Source of the DNA: G965203045 sp965203045
Lineage (GTDB): Bacteria > Pseudomonadota > Gammaproteobacteria > PS1 > Pseudothioglobaceae
Assembly (NCBI GenBank): GCA_965203045.1
Contig: OZ241850.1
Location: 1,364,001 to 1,428,000 of the forward strand
Direction: 5' to 3'
Length of the DNA: 64,000 bases
Made by a program: the position numbers and the translations under genes. How positions within the stretch are numbered: position 1 is the first letter of the stretch; each line of letters starts with the position of its first letter. The notes beneath the pieces were generated by a model that ran no database searches, was not told the DNA's origin, and worked only from the letters and a program-made list of their open reading frames with translations. This document shows, in pieces, positions 42,270 to 50,816 of this stretch.

Positions 42270-43186
42270 TTTTTAAAAATTACAAGACTATCTAACAAAA
42301 TACCAGCTAAATCATCGCCGCTACTAACCTCTATTAATGATTGACGTTGCTTTTGACAAAATTCTAATAATTGCTGGTGTTTTTGTTTAAACATTTGGAT
42401 GTAGTTGGTTTTATTTTTGCGCAAAAAAGTATTGAGTATTTTATGATTTTTACCATCGTTTAACATATAACTACCTGCTTGAGGTATGTTACGTTCTAAA
42501 TTATCATAAACCCAGACAAGCACTACATCGTTGTGTCTTGCAATTTGTGATATTAATGCTTCTTCTTTTGCATTAAGATAAGAAAAATCACTAATAATAA
42601 ATAATAAACTGCCAGGTTTAATACTGCGACGAATTCTGAGCAAACCTTGCATTAAACTTTGTTTGCTAGCTTGTTGTTCTAAACTATACTGATGGATGTA
42701 TACTAGCGCTCTAATTAAAGCCTGAATACCTGCTTTATTTGCTTTGGGTTTTATTTCTAGGTGATTATCACCATACACAACACCGCCAATTTTATCTTCA
42801 TGATAGACAGCTAATTGTCCAATTAGCACTGCTAACTTTGCTGCAATTATTGATTTTAAGGCAATATTAGTGCCGAAAAACATATTAGTGTTAAAATCTA
42901 CCAACACAAATACTGGCCTTTCTTTTTCTTCTTTGTAAGTTTTGCTATAAGTTTTTTGCAGTTTGGCGCTGGTTTTCCAGTCAATAGAACGAATATCATC
43001 ACCAAATTGATACTCTCTAACTTCGTCAAAATCAATGCCTTGTCCTTTAATTTTTGATAGGCGATAACCGCTTTGTTTGGCGTGAATATCGTGATGGTGA
43101 TGTAGTTTTATCCCAGCAAAACTACTTCTTAGTGCAATTAGTTCTTCCATACTTAAATCAATACCAATTCTATGCTGAACTGACAT
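42266..43186 (-). CDS. DUF58 protein (Bat locus)
   Basis: A cytosolic protein of 306 aa with the DUF58 signature GDDIRSIDWKTSAKLQKTYSKTYKEE near residue 60. VWA-like features follow: the family folds as a VWA relative, and FVLVDFNTNMFFG stands where a MIDAS-like strand would be. It is always near moxR in this locus. A longer reading from 43213 would place 44 bases inside moxR; the ATG at 43186 (MSVQHRIGI) is chosen and still overlaps moxR by 17 bases. Confidence 0.88.
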   Translation of the reverse strand: MSVQHRIGIDLSMEELIALRSSFAGIKLHHHHDIHAKQSGYRLSKIKGQGIDFDEVREYQFGDDIRSIDWKTSAKLQKTYSKTYKEEKERPVFVLVDFNTNMFFGTNIALKSIIAAKLAVLIGQLAVYHEDKIGGVVYGDNHLEIKPKANKAGIQALIRALVYIHQYSLEQQASKQSLMQGLLRIRRSIKPGSLLFIISDFSYLNAKEEALISQIARHNDVVLVWVYDNLERNIPQAGSYMLNDGKNHKILNTFLRKNKTNYIQMFKQKHQQLLEFCQKQRQSLIEVSSGDDLAGILLDSLVIFKK

Positions 43187-44123
43187 TTTCCAATACTTGT
43201 TTAATAGCATCATTTTTACTAATGCCTTTAGTTTCAGCGCTAAAAGTAAGAATAATACGGTGTCTTAGCACATCAAAAGCCATTAATTGCACATCTTCAG
43301 AGGTAACAAAATCTCTATTATCTAAATAAGCATAAGCTCGGCAAGTTCTATCTAATGCCAAACTTGCGCGTGTTGAAGCGCCATATTCAAACATATTATT
43401 TAATTTATCGCTATAATCACCAGGCAGGCGCGTTGCTTGGACGATATTTAGTAGATATTCTTCAACTTCGGTTGCCATATGCACTGCTAAAACTGCTTCT
43501 CGGGCTTTAAATAAGTCTGCTTGAGATAGCTTGTTAGTTGGTTCTTCAATGAATTTACCGATATTTTTGTCACGCATAAGTTGCAATACTGCTTGTTCGG
43601 TAACAATGCTTGGATAACCCAGTTCTATATGCAGTAAAAATCGGTCTAATTGTGCCTCAGGTAAAGGGTAGGTGCCTTCTTGTTCTATTGGGTTTTGGGT
43701 AGCCATTACTAAAAATAATGCTGGTAGTGGATAAGTGGTGCGTGCAACTGAAACTTGACGTTCACCCATCGCCTCTAACAGGGCAGATTGGACTTTGGCT
43801 GGTGAGCGATTAATTTCATCAGCAAGTATAAAATGTGCAAAAATAGGACCTTTTTGAAACTCAAATGTGGCAGTTTGTGCCTTATAAATTTCGGTCCCAG
43901 TTAAATCCGCTGGCAATAAATCTGGAGTAAATTGAATACGACTAAAATCTGCTTCAATACCACGACTAAGGGCTTTAATAGCAGTGGTTTTTGCTAGTCC
44001 CGGCGCTCCTTCTACTAGCAAATGACCATCGCATAGAAGGGCTACTAACATCCTATTAACTAGTTGTGCCTGTCCTAAAATTTGGGTATTTAAAAATTGT
44101 GCTAAATCTTGTATTTTTTCCAT
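43170..44123 (-). CDS. moxR: MoxR-family AAA+ ATPase
   Basis: AAA+ chaperone thought to load or activate VWA-domain partners, here BatA/BatB. Walker A VEGAPGLAKTTAIKALSRG near residue 37, Walker B ADEINRSPAKVQSALLEAM and sensor VMATQNPIEQEGTYPLPEAQLDRFLL are intact. The start at 44123 (MEKIQDLAQFLN) is used, since a longer frame adds unrelated sequence. This is the first gene of a six-gene minus-strand operon ending with batD. Directly upstream lies an AT-rich island with an HNH nuclease; it may have moved the original promoter. Confidence 0.93.
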   Translation of the reverse strand: MEKIQDLAQFLNTQILGQAQLVNRMLVALLCDGHLLVEGAPGLAKTTAIKALSRGIEADFSRIQFTPDLLPADLTGTEIYKAQTATFEFQKGPIFAHFILADEINRSPAKVQSALLEAMGERQVSVARTTYPLPALFLVMATQNPIEQEGTYPLPEAQLDRFLLHIELGYPSIVTEQAVLQLMRDKNIGKFIEEPTNKLSQADLFKAREAVLAVHMATEVEEYLLNIVQATRLPGDYSDKLNNMFEYGASTRASLALDRTCRAYAYLDNRDFVTSEDVQLMAFDVLRHRIILTFSAETKGISKNDAIKQVLENVSSA

Positions 44124-44142
44124 AACTTTTATCAATTTAATG

Positions 44143-44466
44143 TTATATGCTTCTAATTTTGTTATATAAGCCATCAAACAATTTAATAACATCACTATTA
44201 GAACTGATATTATTCATATATAGGGATAACTCGTCGTAATTTACACTAAAAAACTCCTTAAATAATCTATCACCTCTGTAAATATTTGTTGCTTCAGGTA
44301 AATAAATATTTCCCTTCATTCTTTTAGGTTTTAGATAATACAAAATAGGTTTAAATATATTAATATCATAAACTTTTATTTCATTACATATACCTACATA
44401 AGTTTTGATAAATTTACTATTTATATTTGCATATTTGCCAGTATCATGGTCATCATTATATTTAAC
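44143..44466 (-). pseudogene. Open frame without a good start; probable 3' remnant of an unknown gene
   Basis: The frame is open for 107 codons between stops and ends 19 bases before moxR, but it has no ATG before codon 56 (only a TTG at 44343). Readable pieces include KYANINSKFIKTYVGICNE, MKGNIYLPEATNIYRGDRLF and DVIKLFDGLYNKIRSI. The coherent protein-like composition suggests a truncated C-terminal end of a once longer protein. No family was recognised. Base composition is more AT-rich than moxR. Confidence 0.5.
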
Positions 44467-44509
44467 TTATAAGTAAGTTTATTGCTTTTGTTAAATTAAA
44501 AATAATAAT

Positions 44510-45151
44510 TCATTTTAAAAAAACTTTATGGTGATGGTAATCTAAATACTTTTGTTTGTTTTTTATTGTTAGTTTATCTACTATTTGATTATTTTCAATG
44601 CCTATTCTTTTAATATTATCACTGGATAATGAATTTGATATTTTGATTTCTTTATCAAGTGAAAATGTTATCAGTCCTCTATCAAATAATTTATCAAACA
44701 ATACAGACAAGATCAAACCATTGTTCGTGTCCATTCTTTCAATATTATTACTAAAATGCCAAGGTTTAATGTGGCTAGCAATAAGCAATCTCTCATCATT
44801 TATATCTGTAATTGGGCATTTTGGTTTTAAGGTTTGTAACAATTTTTCTCTAAATTTATTTTGTCCTTTTCTAATTTTTAAAAAAATAGGCATCTCTGTA
44901 TCATTAATATCTTCATCTAATATTAACAGGTTTTCATCAAAATCCAACAAAGCAAATAGCCCATCATCAATTTTCTTAAAATGCCGATTATTTTTTATTT
45001 CTCTATATAGAACACCCCTAATTCCTGCTTGCCATTCTGAGGACCGTTTTATATTTTTGTAGTATTTTTCTATTTCGTTGTAAATAATAGACCACTTTGC
45101 CAATCCATTATTGTCTTGCATAACTTTTACTATGGCTTCAATTTTTGTCAT
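44510..45151 (-). CDS. HARE-HTH plus HNH (HNH_2-type) endonuclease
   Basis: A 213-residue nuclease. The N-terminal 70 residues (IEAIVKVMQDNNGLAKWSII and later IRGVLYREIKN) resemble a HARE-HTH winged helix, a domain linked to restriction and DNA modification. The C-terminal part is an HNH_2-type domain: CPITD, LLIASHIKPW with the catalytic His, DTNNGLILSVLFDKLFDRGLITF. Catalytic features look intact. It overlaps the upstream 62-aa gene by 4 bases. With a methyltransferase fragment upstream this looks like the nuclease half of a restriction-modification unit whose methylase is broken. Confidence 0.82.
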   Translation of the reverse strand: MTKIEAIVKVMQDNNGLAKWSIIYNEIEKYYKNIKRSSEWQAGIRGVLYREIKNNRHFKKIDDGLFALLDFDENLLILDEDINDTEMPIFLKIRKGQNKFREKLLQTLKPKCPITDINDERLLIASHIKPWHFSNNIERMDTNNGLILSVLFDKLFDRGLITFSLDKEIKISNSLSSDNIKRIGIENNQIVDKLTIKNKQKYLDYHHHKVFLK

Positions 45152-45336
45152 TTTGAATGTTTATCGTATATATTTTTAATTTCAGATAAATAATTATTTT
45201 TATCAATTTCTTCTATATTGCATCTATTTAATTCGACTGCATTAGCAATATATTCAAAAAATAATCCATTATTTCTAATTGCGTCAGTTTCAACATCTGA
45301 TTTTGATATATTAAATTTAATGTATAGTGTTTCCAT
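45148..45336 (-). CDS. Small 62-aa protein of the HNH island, unknown
   Basis: Short acidic protein, start at 45336, overlapping the nuclease start by 4 bases (ATGA). It has a beta-like start (LYIKFNISKSD) and a helical middle (NGLFFEYIANAVELNR). No known family was recognised. No Shine-Dalgarno is visible. It starts 20 bases after the methyltransferase fragment. It could be the remaining end of a longer protein or a small partner of the nuclease; tight coupling favours a real gene. Confidence 0.5.
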   Translation of the reverse strand: METLYIKFNISKSDVETDAIRNNGLFFEYIANAVELNRCNIEEIDKNNYLSEIKNIYDKHSK

Positions 45337-45356
45337 AATATGTTGATTTTTTATTT

Positions 45357-45518
45357 TTAATATTTAACAATCTTAAGCCCACCATATTCTTTGTTAGAAT
45401 CAAATTTATCCCACTTGTCATCAACACCTTCAACTTTAGTATTATTGGGACGATACAAATCTTGTTTGAGTTGCAAATTATAAGGTGGGTCGGCAAAAAT
45501 TAATTTATTATTTAACAT
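45357..45518 (-). pseudogene. Fragment of a CcrM/HinfI-type adenine DNA methyltransferase
   Basis: A 53-codon frame. It reads FADPPYNLQLKQDLYRPNN then VEGVDDKWDKF, which is the catalytic motif IV (DPPY) region plus the following loop of beta-class N6-adenine methyltransferases such as CcrM. After WDKF the sequence departs and stops within 15 codons. The cofactor-binding FxGxG motif and target recognition domain are missing, so it cannot be active. Its ATG overlaps the stop of the upstream SQR-like gene (TAATG). CcrM-type enzymes methylate GANTC. Confidence 0.8.
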
Positions 45519-46648
45519 TATCTATATTGTCTTAGATACCACCAAGCAAATAATCTTTTAAGTTGATGAAATATCCAATTAGGTTGGGTAGCAAGAGTGG
45601 ATTTTGAGGTGCGTTTGACTAATATGCCTTTATTAAGGCTATCTACAATACACATCAGCTCCACTTTAAAAGTGTGTATTGGTAGTTTGTTTTTAAGAGA
45701 TAGTAGGGCATTTTTTGCTGCTGCTTGTGCTTGTAGGTCTGCCATATGTGCTTGTTTGGGCATCCACTCTGGACCTGGGAAACTACCAGCATCCCCTACA
45801 ACAAATACTTTGGTAAAATTGGTACTACAAAATTTATCAGCTTGTAATAAACCACCTGCGCTACGATTGAGTTTAGTATTATCAAACCATTTTTGACCGG
45901 TCATTCCCGGCATAAATAAAATCATATCAGCGCTAAATTTACCGCCTTCAGTGATGACTTTGTTGTTTTCAAAGGCTTTGATTTTATGACCTAAGTGGGT
46001 TTTTATATTGCGTTTCTTCATCTCTTTTAACAAGTCATTTACTGCTTTTTCACCCAAGCGGGCGCCTGGCTTTTTAGTGGGTGCAAAAAAGGTAATTTCA
46101 AAGTTATCACGGCGGTTTTCATTTCTTAGTTGGCTGTCAATACCAAACAGAAATTCAAACATAGGCCCACCACGCATCGCTGCTTGTTCTTTGGGATTAG
46201 TCGCAAAGCCAATGGCAATATTACCTTTTTTTAAAGAGGATAATTTTTCTTTGATTTGATATGCGGCTTCTAAGCCTTCGCATGGAGTAATACTATGTTC
46301 TATGCCGAGGAGTTTTTTGATAAATTTACCACCTGAGGCAATAATTACTACATCTGCTTGAATATTTTTACCAGATTTGGTAAGAACGGTTGTTTGTTGT
46401 TTACCTTCTAGGCCAATTACTTCATCAGCAATGTGACTAACATTGTGTTTGGTAAAAAAATTATCTAATGGGACTTGGATATCACTTGCTTTTACCAAAC
46501 CACTGGGAATCCAAATCAAACTTGATAAATAATTTAATTCCGCTTTGGGGGAAATTAGTGTAATATCAATACTTCTATCGTATTTACGCACAGTTTTAAT
46601 GGTAGTTAACCCGCCAAAGCCAGCGCCGATAATAGTAATTTTTCGCAT
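45518..46648 (-). CDS. Sulfide:quinone oxidoreductase-like flavoprotein
   Basis: FAD-dependent pyridine-nucleotide-disulfide family enzyme, 376 aa. The FAD motif GAGFGGLTTIKTV is at residue 8, the second motif is VVIIASGG near residue 100, and VFVVGDAGSFPGPEWMPKQAHMADLQAQAA (residues 281-310) resembles the SQR flavin/quinone region. Cysteines are at 123, 274 and 333; 123 and 333 fall where two of the three SQR redox cysteines should be. The middle cysteine near 160 is absent, so the catalytic mode may differ and other quinone reductases of the group are possible. The C-terminal WIFHQLKRLFAWWYLRQYR could be a membrane-binding helix. Divergent from the nitroreductase gene. Confidence 0.7.
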   Translation of the reverse strand: MRKITIIGAGFGGLTTIKTVRKYDRSIDITLISPKAELNYLSSLIWIPSGLVKASDIQVPLDNFFTKHNVSHIADEVIGLEGKQQTTVLTKSGKNIQADVVIIASGGKFIKKLLGIEHSITPCEGLEAAYQIKEKLSSLKKGNIAIGFATNPKEQAAMRGGPMFEFLFGIDSQLRNENRRDNFEITFFAPTKKPGARLGEKAVNDLLKEMKKRNIKTHLGHKIKAFENNKVITEGGKFSADMILFMPGMTGQKWFDNTKLNRSAGGLLQADKFCSTNFTKVFVVGDAGSFPGPEWMPKQAHMADLQAQAAAKNALLSLKNKLPIHTFKVELMCIVDSLNKGILVKRTSKSTLATQPNWIFHQLKRLFAWWYLRQYR

Positions 46649-46695
46649 TATTTGTAGTATAAAATTAAAACCAATGATTTTACCTAAAAAACATT

Positions 46696-47274
46696 ATGGA
46701 CGAACAAACTCTACAACAACTTTTTACTAAAGCAAGAAGTCATAACGGTTGGCAGAATAGGACAGTTAGTGATGAACAGGTCGGTCAAATTTATGATTTA
46801 ATGAAGTTTGGCCCTACTTCTGCAAATTGTTGTCCGCTGAGGATGATATTTATTAAAAGTGATGTTGCAAAGATGCGCTTAAAACCATACCTAGATGAAG
46901 GTAATGTAGAAAAAGCAATGACCGCACCTATGGTGGTAGTATTTACCTACGATACTGAATTTTACGAACAATTACCATATCTTTTCCCTCATGCTGATGC
47001 TAGAAGCTGGTTTGTGGGTAATGCAGATAAAATTACCCAAGCTGGACAGTTTAATGCTACTTTGCAGATTGGTTATTTTATTTTAGCGGCTAGAGTTATA
47101 GGCTTAGATTGTGGGCCGATGGTGGGGTTTAGTAAGGAGGGGGTAGATAATGAATTTTTCTCTGATGGCAAGCAAAAATCATTGCTTATTTGTGGTATTG
47201 GTTATGGCGATATTAGTAAACTTTTTCCACGTTCTCCTAGACTAGATTTTAACCAGACTTGTAATATTATTTAA
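46696..47274 (+). CDS. Nitroreductase-family protein, RutE/HadB-like
   Basis: FMN-dependent NAD(P)H reductase of 192 aa. The fold marks are FGPTSANCCPLRMIFIKS near residue 37, MTAPMVVVFTYDTEFYEQLP near residue 75 and ILAARVIGLDCGPMVGFSKEGVD near residue 135. These match the group of RutE (3-hydroxypropionic acid/malonic semialdehyde reductase), but no other rut gene is present, so a pyrimidine role is unproven. It precedes aroC by 9 bases. Confidence 0.82.
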   Translation: MDEQTLQQLFTKARSHNGWQNRTVSDEQVGQIYDLMKFGPTSANCCPLRMIFIKSDVAKMRLKPYLDEGNVEKAMTAPMVVVFTYDTEFYEQLPYLFPHADARSWFVGNADKITQAGQFNATLQIGYFILAARVIGLDCGPMVGFSKEGVDNEFFSDGKQKSLLICGIGYGDISKLFPRSPRLDFNQTCNII

Positions 47275-47283
47275 TTATTTTCT

Positions 47284-48345
47284 ATGTCTGGAAATACAAT
47301 TGGCAAACTTTTTACCCTGACTACCGCTGGTGAAAGTCATGGTAAGGTTCTATTAGGTATTGTTGATGGTTGTCCACCTAATATGAGCTTATCTGAGGCA
47401 GATTTACAGGTTGATTTAGATAGACGTAAACCCGGCACTTCTCGTCATACTAGCCAACGTCGTGAAGATGATATTGTTGAAATTTTATCTGGTGTGTTTG
47501 ATGGTAAAACTACTGGTGCGCCGATTGCATTACTAATTAAAAACACCGACCATAGGAGTAAAGACTACGCAAATATCAAACACAGCTTTCGCCCTGGTCA
47601 TGCAGATTATACCTATCACTATAAATACGGAGTGCGTGATTATCGTGGCGGTGGCAGGTCTTCTGCTCGTGAAACTGCAATGCGTGTTGCAGCTGGCGGT
47701 ATTGCCAAGAAGTATTTAAACGAAAAATATGGCATTAAAATTCAAGGGTTTTTAGCCCAAATTGGCGATATTGAACTAGATTTTGACAATATTAGTCATA
47801 TTAATAATAATCTGTTTTTTGCGCCTAATAATACTCAAATTGCGCAATTGGAGACTTATATGGATGAGCTACGTAAATCTGGCGATTCTATTGGTGCTAA
47901 AATTAGTATTATTGCAAGCGGTATACCTATTGGTTTGGGTGAGCCTATTTTTGACCGTCTTGATGCTGATATTGCCAAGGCAATGCTTGGTATTAATGCG
48001 GTAAAAGGGGTAGAAATTGGTGCTGGATTTACTAGTATCACTCAAAAAGGCAGTCAGCATCGCGATGCTATTTTGCCAAATAATAAGTTTGCCTCTAATA
48101 ATGCCGGTGGTATTTTAGGCGGTATTAGCAGCGGTCAGGATATTATTATCAACATTGCTATCAAGCCTACTTCCAGCCTGCGTCTACCTATTACCAGTGT
48201 TAATACTAAAAATGAAATGGAAGAAGTCATTACTACCGGCCGTCATGACCCTTGTATTGGTATTCGCGCCACACCAATTGCAGAAGCAATGTTAGCACTA
48301 ATTTTGATAGACCATGCATTAAGGCATAAAGCGCAAAATCAATAG
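47284..48345 (+). CDS. aroC: Chorismate synthase
   Basis: Last step of the shikimate pathway: EPSP to chorismate, needing reduced FMN. Length 353 aa. Signatures are GESHGKVLLGIVDGCPP, the long block FRPGHADYTYHYKYGVRDYRGGGRSSARET (positions about 105-134), and GGISSGQDIIINIAIKPTSS near the C-terminus, with the end DHALRHKAQN. It is convergent with murU. Confidence 0.98.
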   Translation: MSGNTIGKLFTLTTAGESHGKVLLGIVDGCPPNMSLSEADLQVDLDRRKPGTSRHTSQRREDDIVEILSGVFDGKTTGAPIALLIKNTDHRSKDYANIKHSFRPGHADYTYHYKYGVRDYRGGGRSSARETAMRVAAGGIAKKYLNEKYGIKIQGFLAQIGDIELDFDNISHINNNLFFAPNNTQIAQLETYMDELRKSGDSIGAKISIIASGIPIGLGEPIFDRLDADIAKAMLGINAVKGVEIGAGFTSITQKGSQHRDAILPNNKFASNNAGGILGGISSGQDIIINIAIKPTSSLRLPITSVNTKNEMEEVITTGRHDPCIGIRATPIAEAMLALILIDHALRHKAQNQ

Positions 48346-48358
48346 GTTTTAGTTAACT

Positions 48359-49057
48359 TTATTTCCTAAAATTAATAATATTATAGTTTTGTAATTGGGT
48401 TAAACGTTTTGGAGTGCCAATATCACACCAGAATCCTTGGTAGATCTCCGCAGTGATAGTTTTATTTTTAATACCTTGTTTTAGTAGTTGGTATAAGGCT
48501 ATGTTTGTATTGTTGGCATGACCTCTAAAAAAGTGTGGATGATAAATACCGATGCCGCTAAATGTCCAAGGATTATGAGTTTTATGTTGCACTAGGTAAT
48601 CATTTTTAATATCAAAATCGCCTTTTGTGTTATGGGGAGGGTTAGGCACTAAAATTATGTGGCAAAGAATTTTAGCAGCTATAAGTTGACTAACTTTATT
48701 TTTTAGTGTTTTTAATGGATAATCATTCAAAGTGTCGCCATTTAGCACTAAAAAAACCTCGCTACCCAATAAGGGCAGGGCGTTTTTAATGCCGCCACCG
48801 GTGTTTAGCTCAAGTTCTAATTCATGACTATAGTTTATACTAATGCCGTTATCTGCTCCTGTTCCTAGTTTGTTTTCAATTTGCTGACCTAAATAGGCGG
48901 TATTGATAACAATTTCATTAAAACCATTATTTTTTAAATGTCTAATATTATGTTCAATAATACTTCTATCGCCAACTTTAAGCAACGGCTTAGGTGTATT
49001 TTTGGTAAGGGGCATCATTCTTTTACCTCTGCCAGCTGCTAAAATCATTGCCTTCAT
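48359..49057 (-). CDS. murU: N-acetylmuramate-1-phosphate uridylyltransferase
   Basis: Nucleotidyltransferase of 232 aa: makes UDP-MurNAc from MurNAc-1-phosphate in the recycling of wall sugars. It begins MKAMILAAGRGKRMMPLTKN, the sugar nucleotidyltransferase signature, with TPKPLLKVGDRSIIEHNI next, LNGDTLNDYPL and the later KTHNPWTFSGIGIYHPHFF. It partners AmgK, whose gene overlaps by 4 bases. Mannose-1-phosphate guanylyltransferase-like enzymes are similar, but the pairing supports MurU. Confidence 0.9.
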   Translation of the reverse strand: MKAMILAAGRGKRMMPLTKNTPKPLLKVGDRSIIEHNIRHLKNNGFNEIVINTAYLGQQIENKLGTGADNGISINYSHELELELNTGGGIKNALPLLGSEVFLVLNGDTLNDYPLKTLKNKVSQLIAAKILCHIILVPNPPHNTKGDFDIKNDYLVQHKTHNPWTFSGIGIYHPHFFRGHANNTNIALYQLLKQGIKNKTITAEIYQGFWCDIGTPKRLTQLQNYNIINFRK

Positions 49058-49983
49058 CGCTTAATTAACTCCTTTATTACCACTAAATGCGGGTATTTTT
49101 TTAAAGTGGCTAATAAATATTTTTCAACTAGGGGAATGTAATCTAAATACTTATACTTATCATCACGAATTGCCAAACGGGAAAAAATTCCCAGCACTTT
49201 TAATTGACGTTGAATACTAGCCATATCAAAATCAAATAAAAAATTTACATAACTTTTTTTGATATTTGCTTGAGTATAAAAATATTGTAATAATTGCTCT
49301 AATTTATTATCGTTTAATTGATAATAAGCATCTTTTAATAATGAGCAAACATCATAACTATAGGCGCCAATAACTGCATCTTGAAAGTCAAGATACGCTA
49401 GTTTATTATCAGTGGTTAGTATAATATTACGACTATGATAATCGCGGTGCACTACCACTTGCTCTTGACTTTGTATTTGGTCAATTAATAAGGTAAATAC
49501 TTGATTTAATCTTACTATTTCATTAGCATTGGGTTCATATTGGTGATACTTTCTTAAATACCACTGGCTAAATAATGTTAGCTCTTTTAATAATAACACA
49601 TCATCGTAATTAGCAAGCTTAGTGGTATCTATTTGTTGTAGTTTCACTAAGTCATCTAAGGCTTGTTTATATAAGACCAAGTTAGTTGGATTTTGGATTG
49701 TTAAAAATAATTTATCGCCCAAGTCTTCTAATACTAAATAGCCTAATTTTTTATCTTGATGATATATTTTTGGTACTTTTAAAGTTTGATTAAATAATTG
49801 ATGAACTATTAAAAAGTTTTCTAAACTTGCTAATTCTTGACTGGAATCCATCACTAGTAAGTTTTTACTTTGATTAACCAAACGGTGATAATTCCTAAAA
49901 CTAGCATCTGCTAGTGGCGCACTTAGATGAGGTTGTTTAAAAAATTTATTAAGCCATTTAATTAGTTTGGCATTATCATTCAT
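49054..49983 (-). CDS. amgK: N-acetylmuramate/N-acetylglucosamine 1-kinase
   Basis: Aminoglycoside phosphotransferase-fold kinase, 309 aa. Catalytic loop VVHRDYHSRNIILT near residue 180 and the metal Asp in LAYLDFQDAVIGAYSYDVCS are present, together with the N-lobe LAPLADASFRNYHRL-type start. It phosphorylates the anomeric position of MurNAc released from wall turnover, which MurU then activates. It overlaps murU and dat by 4 bases each. Confidence 0.9.
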   Translation of the reverse strand: MNDNAKLIKWLNKFFKQPHLSAPLADASFRNYHRLVNQSKNLLVMDSSQELASLENFLIVHQLFNQTLKVPKIYHQDKKLGYLVLEDLGDKLFLTIQNPTNLVLYKQALDDLVKLQQIDTTKLANYDDVLLLKELTLFSQWYLRKYHQYEPNANEIVRLNQVFTLLIDQIQSQEQVVVHRDYHSRNIILTTDNKLAYLDFQDAVIGAYSYDVCSLLKDAYYQLNDNKLEQLLQYFYTQANIKKSYVNFLFDFDMASIQRQLKVLGIFSRLAIRDDKYKYLDYIPLVEKYLLATLKKYPHLVVIKELIKR

Positions 49984-50816
49984 AGCTCTGATTGTTTAAT
50001 AGCTTGGAATTGCTTATAAACTAACTGCCATAATGAAGATTTATTACTAATGATATTATTGTTGATATGGCTAATTGGGGTAATTTCTTTAGTAGAACTA
50101 CTAATCCAGACTTCATCTACTTCATCTAAATCTTTAGCTAAAAAAGCTTCTTCTTTTAGGATAATACCTTGTGCCAGCAAGCTTTGTATTACTACATTAC
50201 GAGTAATACCACCTAAAATATATTTATTAGCCGGGTGAGTGTAGACAATATTATCTTTAACTATAAATATATTGCTGCTTGCCCCTTCGGTAATTTTACC
50301 ATTACGTACTAAAATAACCTCTTCAGCTTGTTGCGCATACGCTTGTTTTAACAATAACACGTTGGCTAATAAAGCGATTGATTTGATGTCGCAGCGCTGC
50401 CAACGGATGTCATCAGATGTTATAACTCGGTGCGGCTGTTGCAGTTCGGCAAAAGTTGGCAGTTTTAGTTCTTTTGCCTTAACTAACACGGTAGGAGACA
50501 GATTATTAGAGCTGATATGTTCACGTTTATTACCGCTACCTCGGGTAATTTGAATGTAGATAACGAGTGTTTTTTGCTGTTGATAATCAATCAAATTATC
50601 AATAATTTTGCACCACGTGCCATAGTTATTAGGATTTTTAATTTGCACTGATGCAAGACTATGTTCTAAACGGTCTAAGTGTTGTTTAATGCGAAATGGT
50701 TTGCCCTCATAGACTGGAACTACCTCATAAACACCATCTGCAAATAGAAAACCTCTATCAAAGACACTGATTTTGGCATTTTTGGGGTCTATAAATTCAC
50801 CATTTAAGTAGAGCAT
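49980..50816 (-). CDS. dat: D-amino acid aminotransferase
   Basis: Class IV PLP aminotransferase of 278 aa that interconverts D-alanine and D-glutamate, both wall precursors. The opening LYLNGEFIDPKNAKISVFDRGFLFADGVYEVV matches D-alanine transaminase, and the PLP lysine is in DIKSIALLANVLLLKQA near residue 147, with ITEGASSNIFIVKD next. IlvE or 4-amino-4-deoxychorismate lyase are alternatives; the neighbours favour the D-amino acid enzyme. The start at 50816 overlaps the dacA stop (TAATG); a longer frame from 50825 adds three residues. Confidence 0.82.
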   Translation of the reverse strand: MLYLNGEFIDPKNAKISVFDRGFLFADGVYEVVPVYEGKPFRIKQHLDRLEHSLASVQIKNPNNYGTWCKIIDNLIDYQQQKTLVIYIQITRGSGNKREHISSNNLSPTVLVKAKELKLPTFAELQQPHRVITSDDIRWQRCDIKSIALLANVLLLKQAYAQQAEEVILVRNGKITEGASSNIFIVKDNIVYTHPANKYILGGITRNVVIQSLLAQGIILKEEAFLAKDLDEVDEVWISSSTKEITPISHINNNIISNKSSLWQLVYKQFQAIKQSEL

